Assembly: GCA_017643925.1 (NCBI GenBank)
Contig: JAEPML010000032.1
Span: 1 to 40,361, forward strand
Origin: Roseibium sp.
GTDB lineage: Bacteria > Pseudomonadota > Alphaproteobacteria > Rhizobiales > Stappiaceae
DNA: 40,361 nucleotides
Reading direction: 5' to 3'
Position numbers and translations under genes: made by a program. Below the pieces are notes generated by a model. That model saw only the letters and a list, made by a program, of their open reading frames with translations, made no database searches and was not told the origin of the DNA. Shown here one piece after another: positions 32,821 to 40,361 of this stretch. Positions within the stretch are counted from its first letter, which is position 1; each line of letters starts with the position of its first letter.

Positions 32821-33945
32821 TCAGGCGGCAATGGAAAGAACAGGTGCCCCGAGCGCATCCGCATCGGGCCAGACGCCGAGGCCAGGTCCGACTGGTGGCG
32901 AAATCCGCCCCTTGGAGCGAACGGGAGCATCCGCATCAATACGCGGGCTGACATAGCCCGACAAATCACAAACGTTCATGATGGCTTTGGCCGGTGTGGC
33001 GGCCGCAACATGCAGCGCCGCCGCTGTGGCCACATCCGAACCCCAGGTGTCCTCGATACACATCCGGGCACCAAAATAAAGGCATAGGTCCCGGGCCCGT
33101 CGAAGCTCGGAGATGCCACCGAACTTGCTGAGCTTGAGGGCGACAGCGTCCATGCACCCCAATTCATAGGCCTTCAGGAGCGTTGCCGTATCGTGGGCAT
33201 TCTCGTCCAGCTTCATCGGCAGGTTTGTCGCGTGTCTCACGGCCGCGCACTCTTCAAGTGTTGCACAGGGCTGTTCCAGCATGATGTCGAGATCTGACAC
33301 CGCACGCCCGACACGGGTGGCATCCAGCCGGGTCGCGCCGCAATTCCAGTCGCCATAGACAAGAGGGCCAGTGCCAACGGCTTCCCGCACCAAACGAAGC
33401 CGAGCAACGTCTGCCTCCCAGTTATCGTCAGCTCCAAGCTTGACCTGGATCTGGCGCATGCCGGCGGCGATTGCTTCCTTCGCGATCCGGGCCATCTCCT
33501 CCGGTGCAATGCAGGTGATGGAATGGTAGAGCGGCAAGTCCTGGTTCTGCCGACCGCCCAGCAGGGTATAGACCGGAACGCCGCAGGCTTTTCCTGTCAG
33601 GTCCCAAAGTGCAATGTCGATCGCGGACTGCGCATAGCGGTGGCCCAGAAGATGAGACCTGCAGGCCGCCATCAGGGCGTCCACGCCCACGGGGTTGGCA
33701 CCGATCAGCACCGGTGCCAGTTCCTCCAGGGCCGGAGCCACCCCGTTGGCATAGGCCGGCAGGTAATGCGGGATCGGGCACACTTCACCCCAGCCCGAAA
33801 TCCCCTGGTCGGTTTCGATCCGGAGCACCATACTGTCGACCGTTGCGCAGGTCTTGCCCGAGGCCATGTAGTAGGTCTCGTGGCTGGTCAGGGGGACCCG
33901 CCACAGTGTCAGTCCGGAAATGCGGAAATCGGGAAAGTTTGTCAC
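32821..33945 (-). CDS. Mandelate racemase/muconate lactonizing family protein 1, 374 aa
   Basis: Enolase-superfamily enzyme that abstracts a proton alpha to a carboxylate held on Mg2+. Visible are Lys169 (QVKLG), metal ligands Asp199 (YGDWN), Glu224 (EQP) and Asp247 (LDE), and a second barrel Lys271 (LKLSKFGG), the two-lysine arrangement used for racemisation or syn dehydration. The GTG at 33945 overlaps the previous stop (GTGA); the open frame extends to 34095, but that part is antisense-like. Resembles hydroxyproline-betaine-epimerase-type members more than mandelate racemase. Substrate unproven. Confidence 0.88.
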   Translation of the reverse strand: MTNFPDFRISGLTLWRVPLTSHETYYMASGKTCATVDSMVLRIETDQGISGWGEVCPIPHYLPAYANGVAPALEELAPVLIGANPVGVDALMAACRSHLLGHRYAQSAIDIALWDLTGKACGVPVYTLLGGRQNQDLPLYHSITCIAPEEMARIAKEAIAAGMRQIQVKLGADDNWEADVARLRLVREAVGTGPLVYGDWNCGATRLDATRVGRAVSDLDIMLEQPCATLEECAAVRHATNLPMKLDENAHDTATLLKAYELGCMDAVALKLSKFGGISELRRARDLCLYFGARMCIEDTWGSDVATAAALHVAAATPAKAIMNVCDLSGYVSPRIDADAPVRSKGRISPPVGPGLGVWPDADALGAPVLSIAA

Positions 33946-35057
33946 TGCTCGCCTCCATAAACAGCAACGGGGTCTCCAAGAAGGCCCGGGTCCGGATTCA
34001 GTCCGACACCCGGCGTTTCGGTCAGTTGAACAAGGCCGTTTCTGTTCCGCCCGCCCTGGTCGGGCACCGGGTCCAGCGACAGATGCGCGTGGCAAAGCCA
34101 GCTGGCCAGCCTGTTGGCCTCTGGCGTCGAAGCCGCCAGATGCAGGGCGGCCGTATCTGCAAAGGCACTGCCGCCGGTATCCTCGATATGCATCTGCCAG
34201 CCGACTGAAACACCGAAATCACGTATCTGCCGGGCCTTAGTCAGGCCGCCGACACGATTGGGTTTGACCTTGACGCCCTGGCAGGCGTTGCGTCTCCAGG
34301 CGTCCAGATGGTCCTGGAAAGTGTGCAGGCACTCGTCCAGCATGATCGGTTGGGGCACTTGCGCAGCAACCGCGGCACACTGGTCCAGGGTTTCGCAGGG
34401 CTGCTCGATCCAGTCCCTCGCACTGACCGCATTCAAGACCTGCAAGGCAACGCCCGGGGTCCACGCCCGGTTGACATCGAACGTGACCTGTTCACCCTTT
34501 GGCAGGGCCCCTGAAATGGCTTCGATGCGCTCAATATCGGCCGCAAAGTCACTGCCGCCGATCTTGGCCGAGTGGGTTCGGTAACCCTGCTCGCTCGCTG
34601 TTCTGATGTCGGCGATCATTTCCTGCGGAGACCCGGTTGAAATGGAAGAATTGATGGCCACCGGGGCTGCGGCTTCAGCGCCGAGGAGACGCCAGAGCGG
34701 TTGGTCACTTGTTTTGCCGAGCAAATCCCAACAGGCAATGTCGAGTGGTGACTTTGCATAGGGGTGACCCGGCAAGGTGACGTCCATGAGCCGGTTGATG
34801 TCGTCCAGCGCGCTCGGGTCTCGCCCGATCAGGGCCGGTGCAAGCAGGCCAAGGGCCGCGCGCAGACCCGGCCCGTGCGCCGGCAGATAGGTGTGTCCCC
34901 ATGGGCAGCCTTCCCCCCAACCGACCAGGCCCGTATCGGTTTCAAGGCGCACGAAAGTGCTGTCGATTTCCTCGAATTTCAAACGGCCACCGGAGAGCCA
35001 ATAAGGCTTGGAAAGAGGCAAGGACACGGCCCAGACAGAAATGCGGGAGATCTTCAT
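33942..35057 (-). CDS. Enolase-superfamily enzyme 2, resembling cis-3-hydroxy-L-proline dehydratase, 371 aa
   Basis: Same fold as its two neighbours, with Lys165 (HSAKIGG), Asp194, Glu218 (IEQP), Asp241 and Lys265 (VKVKPNRVGG). The N-terminal capping loop LSKPYWLSGGRLKFEE and GEGCPWGHTYLPAHGPG match, from memory, the cis-3-hydroxy-L-proline dehydratase described from Labrenzia aggregata, which makes 1-pyrroline-2-carboxylate from cis-3-hydroxyproline. I propose that activity or a close relative, such as action on an N-methyl derivative. 4-bp overlaps on both sides. Confidence 0.8.
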   Translation of the reverse strand: MKISRISVWAVSLPLSKPYWLSGGRLKFEEIDSTFVRLETDTGLVGWGEGCPWGHTYLPAHGPGLRAALGLLAPALIGRDPSALDDINRLMDVTLPGHPYAKSPLDIACWDLLGKTSDQPLWRLLGAEAAAPVAINSSISTGSPQEMIADIRTASEQGYRTHSAKIGGSDFAADIERIEAISGALPKGEQVTFDVNRAWTPGVALQVLNAVSARDWIEQPCETLDQCAAVAAQVPQPIMLDECLHTFQDHLDAWRRNACQGVKVKPNRVGGLTKARQIRDFGVSVGWQMHIEDTGGSAFADTAALHLAASTPEANRLASWLCHAHLSLDPVPDQGGRNRNGLVQLTETPGVGLNPDPGLLGDPVAVYGGEQ

Positions 35058-36166
35058 GCCGCCACTCCATAGGTGGCGACCGGATCCCCCAGACTTGCAA
35101 AGTCGGGCTCGACTCCAAGTCCCGGCACGTCGGGCGCAAAAAGTTTGCCGCCCTCCGTTCGCGGTGCGGGCATTCCTGTCGAGCGCGTGTTGTAATTGCA
35201 GAGATCGGTCGTGTTTTGCAGATACTCTTCAGGTGTTGAAGCGGCAAAATGCGCGAGCGTCGCCGTCGCGATTTCACCGCCCCAGGTGTCTTCGGCCACC
35301 ACCGGCATGCGATTGTCGACGAAGAAGTCACGCACACGGCGCGCCTTGGAAAGACCGCCCAGATTGGAAATCTTGAGACACACGAGATCTGCGCCCCGGT
35401 CCGCAACGATCTGCTGAGCCGCCAGCATTCCGGTCACGCATTCGTCCAGTTTCATCGGCAGGTCGATCCGCCGGCGCACCTGCTGACACTCCTCGTAAGT
35501 GCGGCAGGGCTGCTCGAATATGAAATCAAGGTCTCGGGTTGCCCGCGCAACCCGCAGGGCATTGTCCACGCGCCAGCCCTGGTTGGCATCGGCCATTGCC
35601 TTTTCTCCGGGCTTCAGCAACGGGACGACCGCACGTATGCGTTCAATATCTTCGGTCCAGTCGGCCCCGACCTTGATCTGAAACTGCCTGTAGCCCGCCG
35701 CGCGATGTCGCTCCAGTTCGGCAATGGTGTCCTGTTTGCTGCGATGAGGAGCCACCCGGTACATGGGTGCCCCGTCGGTCAGTTTGCCACCGAGCAACAT
35801 CCAGACCGGTGCACCCAGCGCCTTGCCTGCTATATCCCAGCAGGCCGCGTCAAACGGGGCTTTGGCATAGCCGTGCCCCTGCACGACATGGTCCAGTTTC
35901 TGTTCAATGCACGCGACCTGACGCGGGTCCTCTCCGATCAGCTCCGGCGCGACCAGGCGGGCGAGAGCCTCGACGCCCTCCGAATGGGCGACCATATAAT
36001 TTTCACCGCAGGGCGTGAATTCACCGCATCCGGATATCCCCGCATCCGTATCAATCACGACGACCGACGCCTTGGCGACGGTGATCGCGTTTCCCGCGCC
36101 CCAGCCGTATGCGCCATCGACATAGGGCAGATCGGTCTTGAAGATACGGATGCGGGAGATCTTCAT
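35054..36166 (-). CDS. Enolase-superfamily enzyme 3, 370 aa
   Basis: Mandelate racemase/muconate lactonizing fold with Lys165 (FQIKVGAD), Asp193 (ADANQ), Glu218 (FEQP), Asp241 (LDE) and Lys265 (CLKISNLGG). The capping domain differs from the other two (DGAYGWGAGNAITVAKAS and CGEFTPCGENYM), implying a different substrate or stereochemistry. GNL-type residues after the second Lys resemble proline-betaine and hydroxyproline 2-epimerases. 4-bp overlaps (ATGA) with the dehydrogenase upstream and the dehydratase-like gene downstream. A dehydratase is the alternative call. Confidence 0.88.
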   Translation of the reverse strand: MKISRIRIFKTDLPYVDGAYGWGAGNAITVAKASVVVIDTDAGISGCGEFTPCGENYMVAHSEGVEALARLVAPELIGEDPRQVACIEQKLDHVVQGHGYAKAPFDAACWDIAGKALGAPVWMLLGGKLTDGAPMYRVAPHRSKQDTIAELERHRAAGYRQFQIKVGADWTEDIERIRAVVPLLKPGEKAMADANQGWRVDNALRVARATRDLDFIFEQPCRTYEECQQVRRRIDLPMKLDECVTGMLAAQQIVADRGADLVCLKISNLGGLSKARRVRDFFVDNRMPVVAEDTWGGEIATATLAHFAASTPEEYLQNTTDLCNYNTRSTGMPAPRTEGGKLFAPDVPGLGVEPDFASLGDPVATYGVAA

Positions 36167-37257
36167 GGCAACACCACGATGTTGCCCGTGTGTCTCTTCT
36201 CGATGAAAGCGGTCTGGGCCGCATGAAATTCCTCAAGCGGATAGGTTGCCGCCAGGACTGGCCGGACTTCGCCGCGTTCGATGTAACCGACAAGATCATT
36301 GAAGATATGCGGTTCAACGACTGTCGAGCCGGTAAAGGTCAGGTCACGCAGGTAAAATGTCCTCAGATCGAATTCGACCATCGGACCCGCAATTGCGCCA
36401 GAGCAGGTGTAGCGGCCGCCACGTTCCAGTGCATCAATCAACGTGCCCCAGTAGGAGCCGCCGACAATGTCGGCGACAACGGAGCAAGTGTCTTTGCCAA
36501 TCGCCGTCTTGAGCGCCGCCTTCAGATCCCCTGGAGCCCTTTCCAGAACAACGTCGGCTCCGAGTGCCCGCACGTCGTCATGTTTTGCGGGAGACGCCAG
36601 CCCGACAACAGTGGCGCCACGTCGTTTCGCCAGCTGGACCAGGGCCGAACCGACCCCTCCGGACGCACCTGTGACAAGGACCGTATCATCCTCGCTCACA
36701 TTGGCCCGGCTGAGCATGCCTTCGGCGGTGGTGTAAGAACAGGAGAAGGTCGCCAGTTCCGCATCGCTCAGCGAGGAATTGATGGCAGCGACATTGCGCG
36801 CATCAACCCTGGCATATTGGGCGTATCCGCCGTCGCATTCCGACCCGAAGTATCCCGTCTTGTCCCGGTTGAAAGGGTCGTCCCAGTCGCGCAGCCAGCA
36901 ATCCACCATGACACGCTTTTGCAGAAGATCCTCCGGCGCACCATCGCCAACAGCAACCACGACACCGACGGCATCAGCTCCCTGGATGCGCGGAAACGTT
37001 ATCGGCCGACCGCCCCAGGTCGGATCACTTTCGTCGACCTCGTCGTAAGCCCCGCCGGTTGTCGCGTCAGATACGGTTTTGGAGTACCAGCCCGAACGCG
37101 TGTTGACATCCGTGTTGTTGAGGCCACAGGCACCGACCCGGATCAGGACCCCGCCCGGACCCGGGACCGGCACCGGCCAGTCTTCATGCCAGACCAGCTG
37201 ATCGAGACCGCCATGCCCCTCCAGGACAATGGCATTCATGGTTGCCGGTGCGTTCAT
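36163..37257 (-). CDS. Medium-chain dehydrogenase/reductase, quinone-oxidoreductase-like, 364 aa
   Basis: MDR-family NAD(P)-dependent oxidoreductase. GroES-like domain at about 20-150, then a Rossmann domain with TGASGGVGSALVQLAKRRGA near 195-215. The catalytic zinc site of alcohol dehydrogenases looks absent: the usual GHE is IQGADAVG, and CGLNNTD replaces CGTDxH, so zinc-free quinone-reductase-like chemistry is likely. An insert near 55-85 (SDATTGGAYDEVDESDPTW) is longer than usual. Second gene of the operon, with ATGA overlaps on both sides. Could reduce a cyclic imine or oxidise an alcohol intermediate. Confidence 0.85.
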   Translation of the reverse strand: MNAPATMNAIVLEGHGGLDQLVWHEDWPVPVPGPGGVLIRVGACGLNNTDVNTRSGWYSKTVSDATTGGAYDEVDESDPTWGGRPITFPRIQGADAVGVVVAVGDGAPEDLLQKRVMVDCWLRDWDDPFNRDKTGYFGSECDGGYAQYARVDARNVAAINSSLSDAELATFSCSYTTAEGMLSRANVSEDDTVLVTGASGGVGSALVQLAKRRGATVVGLASPAKHDDVRALGADVVLERAPGDLKAALKTAIGKDTCSVVADIVGGSYWGTLIDALERGGRYTCSGAIAGPMVEFDLRTFYLRDLTFTGSTVVEPHIFNDLVGYIERGEVRPVLAATYPLEEFHAAQTAFIEKRHTGNIVVLP

Positions 37258-39734
37258 TCAGCAGCCACTCCGACCGGTGCATCCGTGCGCGGCAGAATGC
37301 TTTCCGGATCATAGGCCGGGACGTCCAACACACGGGCCTTGCGGATCCCGTTCATGATAACGACTTCAAGCGTCTTCCCGGGAATGGCAGCTTCCGGTTT
37401 GACATAGGCAAAGGCCAGGATCTTGCCGACGGTATGCCCATAGGCGACCGAGCTCGTCGCACCAACGGCTTCACCATCGAGCAGGACCGCTTCACCGCCG
37501 TGACCATCCTCGATCCCGTCTGGCTCGATCTCCAGGTAAACGCAGACCCAGGGCAGCGCTTCAGACCCGGCACTTTCTTCGGTTTCCGCTTTTCCCAGAA
37601 AGTCGCCCTTGTCCAGCTTGACGAAGCGCATCACGTCGGCTTCCGGCAGCGTGACTTCATTGGTGAGCTCTCCGGCTCCCTTGAACCCCTTTTCAAGGCG
37701 CAGTGCGTTCATCGCAAAGGAACCGTAGTCCGTCAGGCCGAGCGGCTCACCCGTTGCGCAGAGCGCGTCGTAAACGGCGAGCATGTCTTCGCGCGGAACA
37801 TGGAACTCCCATCCCAGTTCACCGGCATAGGACATGCGGAAGGCCCAGAGCTTCCGGCCCGCAACGTCGATTTCCTGCGCTGTCAGCCAGCGGAAGGACT
37901 GGTTGTCCAGGGGGGCCGAGGTGTTGGGTTGCAGGATCTCGCGAGTGAGCGGTCCGTTGAGCGCCATGGCCCCCCAATCGGTCGACAGATTGCGCACGGT
38001 GACACCGTCCGCAACAATGTTCTGTGCAAGATGATCCAGCAGCCGCTGTTCAAAAAATGCGGCACAAACCAGATAGAACCGGTCCTCGGCCAGCCTGACC
38101 ACCGTCAATTCCATCTCGATGCGACCGCGGCGGTTCAGCATGTGGGTAAGCGCAATACCACCAACCTTCTTTGGCAACCGGTTGGCGACCAGTCTGTCAA
38201 GGCTGGCCTCCGCGTCAGGCCCGGACACCTCGATCTTGGTGAAGGCCGAGATATCCATGATCCCGGCGGTTTGACGGACCGCACGCATCTCTTCCGCGAC
38301 GACGTCGTGCCACGCAGCGCGTTTGAAGGAATAATAGTCGCGCTGTTCCAGTCCACCGCGCGCAAACCAGCGCGGTCGTTCATGACCAAAGACTTCCTCG
38401 TAGACGGCGCCCTTTTCCTTGAGGCGTTCGTATAGCGGGCTTGGCTTGATAGGACGACCTTCGAGGCGATTGAAATGCGGGAACGGGATTTCGTGACGCA
38501 GGCAATAGTCTTCCTTTGCCTTGATCACCTGCCAGTCCTTGTCGGCATAGTCACCGAAGCGGCGCGGGTCGAATTCGCGCATGGAAATGTTCGCCGAACC
38601 GTGCACGATCCAGCGGGCCAGCTCGCGTGTCAGACCCGGACCCCAGCCGATGCCGATCTGAGTGCCGCAGCAGCACCAGTAGTTTTTCACACCGGGCGCC
38701 GGTCCGATGAGTGGATTGCCGTCCGGCGGATGCGAGATCGCACCATGGACTTCGCGCTTGATACCCAGTTCTGCGAAAATCGGCATGCGGTCCATGGCGT
38801 TCTCGAGCCAAGGCATGATCCGGTCGTAATCGGCCTCGAACAATTCGTTCTCGGCTTCCCAGGGACAGAAATCCTCCCAGACCGTGTTCGGGTTTTCCTT
38901 TTCGTATATGCCGATGAGACCCGACTTCTGCTCCATGCGGATGTAACCCGACACGAGCTTGTCGTCGCGGATGACTGGCAGCTCTTTGTCGAGTTCCAGA
39001 AACTCGGGCACGGTGTCGGTGACGATGTAGTGATGGGTCATGGAGGTCATCGGAAGCTGCAAGCCGCTCCACTCGCCCATCTGCCGGGCATATGTGCCGC
39101 CGGCATTGACCACGTGTTCACAGGTGATGTCCCCGAGCTCGGTGGACACTTTCCACTCACCGTTCGGTTGCTGCTTGATATCTGTGGTCCGGCAACGGCG
39201 AATGATCTTCACACCGAGCTGCCTTGCGCCGATTGCCAGGGCCTGCGTGACCCCAGACGGGTCGGCGTGACCGTCGTCGGGCGTGTGCAGCGCCCCCAGA
39301 ACACCATCAAGATTATAGAACGGGTGCAGCTCCCGGATGCGATCCGGCCCAACCAGCTCCATCGGAAACTTGAGCGCGCGCCCGACACTCATCGTGTGCC
39401 GAAGCCAGTCCATTTCGTCTTCGGTATAGGCAAGCCGGAAAGACCCGCAGCCATGCCAGGTGACCGACTGCCCCGTCTCGGCTTCCAGCGCGCCCGCATA
39501 GAGATCGATGTTGTAGCCGACACATTTGCCGAGACCGAAACTTGAGGTGGAATGGGTGATCTGGCCCGCAGCGTGCCACGTCGAACCCGAGGTCAATTCC
39601 GCCTTTTCAAGGAGCACGACATCGGTGCAGCCCTCATGCGCCAGATGATAGGCAAGGCCACACCCCATGATGCCGCCGCCGACAATGACAACACGTGCCT
39701 GAGACGGCAATTTCGAGGTTCCTGCTTCCGACAC
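37254..39734 (-). CDS. FAD-dependent dimethylglycine/sarcosine dehydrogenase-like protein with GcvT domain, 826 aa
   Basis: Two-part enzyme. The N-terminal DAO-type flavoprotein has the dinucleotide motif VVIVGGGIMGCG at about 16-26 and STWHAAGQ with His54, the residue that binds FAD covalently in dimethylglycine and sarcosine dehydrogenases. From about 450 a GcvT-like aminomethyltransferase pair of domains can pass the released C1 unit to tetrahydrofolate. The expected job is oxidative N-demethylation of a secondary or tertiary amine. Start GTG 39734 has GGGAG seven bases upstream; the ORF runs to 39902 across the regulatory gap. First gene of the leftward operon, divergent from the RpiR regulator. 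Confidence 0.9.
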   Translation of the reverse strand: MSEAGTSKLPSQARVVIVGGGIMGCGLAYHLAHEGCTDVVLLEKAELTSGSTWHAAGQITHSTSSFGLGKCVGYNIDLYAGALEAETGQSVTWHGCGSFRLAYTEDEMDWLRHTMSVGRALKFPMELVGPDRIRELHPFYNLDGVLGALHTPDDGHADPSGVTQALAIGARQLGVKIIRRCRTTDIKQQPNGEWKVSTELGDITCEHVVNAGGTYARQMGEWSGLQLPMTSMTHHYIVTDTVPEFLELDKELPVIRDDKLVSGYIRMEQKSGLIGIYEKENPNTVWEDFCPWEAENELFEADYDRIMPWLENAMDRMPIFAELGIKREVHGAISHPPDGNPLIGPAPGVKNYWCCCGTQIGIGWGPGLTRELARWIVHGSANISMREFDPRRFGDYADKDWQVIKAKEDYCLRHEIPFPHFNRLEGRPIKPSPLYERLKEKGAVYEEVFGHERPRWFARGGLEQRDYYSFKRAAWHDVVAEEMRAVRQTAGIMDISAFTKIEVSGPDAEASLDRLVANRLPKKVGGIALTHMLNRRGRIEMELTVVRLAEDRFYLVCAAFFEQRLLDHLAQNIVADGVTVRNLSTDWGAMALNGPLTREILQPNTSAPLDNQSFRWLTAQEIDVAGRKLWAFRMSYAGELGWEFHVPREDMLAVYDALCATGEPLGLTDYGSFAMNALRLEKGFKGAGELTNEVTLPEADVMRFVKLDKGDFLGKAETEESAGSEALPWVCVYLEIEPDGIEDGHGGEAVLLDGEAVGATSSVAYGHTVGKILAFAYVKPEAAIPGKTLEVVIMNGIRKARVLDVPAYDPESILPRTDAPVGVAAE

Positions 39735-39778
39735 GACATATCTCCCTGGCCGGTGATTTTTCGATGGACAGCGTAATT

Positions 39779-39790
39779 GTACAAATGTAC
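39779..39790. promoter_or_regulatory. Candidate RpiR operator
   Basis: GTACAAATGTAC is a perfect inverted repeat (GTACA/TGTAC around AA) in the 67-bp gap between the catabolic operon and the RpiR gene. A further GAATGTACC half-site lies at the start of the regulator gene. Position suggests control of both genes. Confidence 0.5.
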
Positions 39791-39801
39791 TCTCGTCAAT
39801 C

Positions 39802-40361
39802 ATGAATGATATGAATGTACCAAAATCTGATTTGAAGGCCCCGCAGGAGGTGCTGGAGGAGCTCGCATCCGAACTGGATGAGCTCACCCCGGAACTGCGC
39901 AAGGCCGCCAGTTATGTGCTTGAAAACCCGAATGATGTCGGTGTGAGCTCGATCCGCGAGATCGCTGACGCGGCCGGTGTCAAACCAAACACATTCGTAC
40001 GCATGGCACGATCCGTCGGCTTTGAGGGGTACGAGGATTTCCGGCATCCCTTCCGGGAAGCAATCCGAAGCAGGGGGACCGATTTTCCCGATCGCGCCCG
40101 CTGGCTTCAATCCCTGGCCAAGGGTGGTCAGCTCGGCGAATTGTTCGCGGAGATGGCGGCCTGCGCGATCTCGAATATCGAGAACACCTTTGCCTCCACC
40201 AATGCCAACGCGATGAAGGCGGCCGCCGACGCCATCGTCAATGCACGGCACACCTATGTGCTTGGAGTCGGCGTCAACAATTCCAATGCCCGCAACTTTT
40301 CTTACCTCGCGGACATGGCCGTCGACACGATCTGGACAATCCCACGCATGGGATCGGTCGC
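39802..40361 (+). CDS. RpiR/MurR-family transcriptional regulator (partial, runs off the window)
   Basis: N-terminal HTH_6-type domain (about 20-95: ELRKAASYVLENPNDVGVSSIREIADAAGVKPNTFVRMARSVGF in outline, followed by YEDFRHPFREAIR), then the start of a SIS domain at about 115 (AADAIVNARHTYVLGVGVNNSNARNF). SIS domains in this family bind phosphosugars or other catabolic intermediates. The first 186 codons are present; full members have about 280-300. ATG 39802 is chosen; an in-frame ATG follows at 39811. Divergent from the amine/enolase operon and its probable regulator. Confidence 0.9.
   Translation, partial: MNDMNVPKSDLKAPQEVLEELASELDELTPELRKAASYVLENPNDVGVSSIREIADAAGVKPNTFVRMARSVGFEGYEDFRHPFREAIRSRGTDFPDRARWLQSLAKGGQLGELFAEMAACAISNIENTFASTNANAMKAAADAIVNARHTYVLGVGVNNSNARNFSYLADMAVDTIWTIPRMGSV

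Noticed and set aside
31605..32951. 448-aa plus-strand ORF opposite the aminotransferase
   Set aside because: Antisense frame; the minus-strand product carries all PLP motifs and a good ribosome binding site.
37242..39545. Long plus-strand ORFs (397 and 356 aa) opposite the FAD-GcvT gene
   Set aside because: Shadows produced by codon bias; the flavoprotein on the minus strand is unambiguous.

Overview
The window looks like chromosome of a marine alphaproteobacterium, most likely Stappiaceae (Labrenzia/Roseibium/Stappia-like). This rests on GC-rich genes, a five-step histidine route through HutF and HutG, TRAP and RpiR/GntR regulation, and an enolase-superfamily enzyme that resembles, from memory, the cis-3-hydroxy-L-proline dehydratase of Labrenzia. 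No rRNA, tRNA or CRISPR array was seen. The organism call is inference.

Layout. 0-2 kb: debris and small hypotheticals, including the first 17 codons of a CaiB/BaiF CoA-transferase gene that still has its ribosome binding site. 2-3.5 kb: a long-form GAPDH with its own terminator. 3.7-6 kb: a LysR regulator divergent from a cupin and a glutathione transferase. 6.1-10.9 kb: a DUF2955/HlyD efflux pair divergent from a two-gene ABC exporter.

11-19 kb: an AT-richer accessory island. It holds a stand-alone tyrosine recombinase flanked by degenerate intergenic repeats, a predicted membrane-anchored regulator (HTH, one TM helix, periplasmic YARHG domain), and a divergent operon of four exported proteins: VWA with Ig-like repeats, SH3b, a small protein, and a large helical protein. 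This is the best candidate here for an undescribed system.

19-30.2 kb: the hut locus. hutF-hutC run leftward and hutI-hutH-hutG-(small exported protein)-hutU run rightward from a shared promoter region, where a 20-bp palindrome covers the spacer and -10 of the hutI promoter. A TRAP transporter (dctP-hairpin-dctQM) starts 44 bp after hutU, suggesting uptake of histidine, urocanate or a related compound with the pathway.

30.2-40.4 kb: a leftward catabolic operon whose first five genes are joined by 4-bp stop/start overlaps: dimethylglycine-dehydrogenase-like flavoprotein, medium-chain dehydrogenase, three enolase-superfamily enzymes, then a class III aminotransferase and an exported GH3 hexosaminidase. 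A divergent RpiR regulator, cut by the window end, sits beside a palindromic site. The combination suggests breakdown of an N-methylated cyclic amino acid such as a hydroxyproline derivative, but the substrate is not known from sequence.
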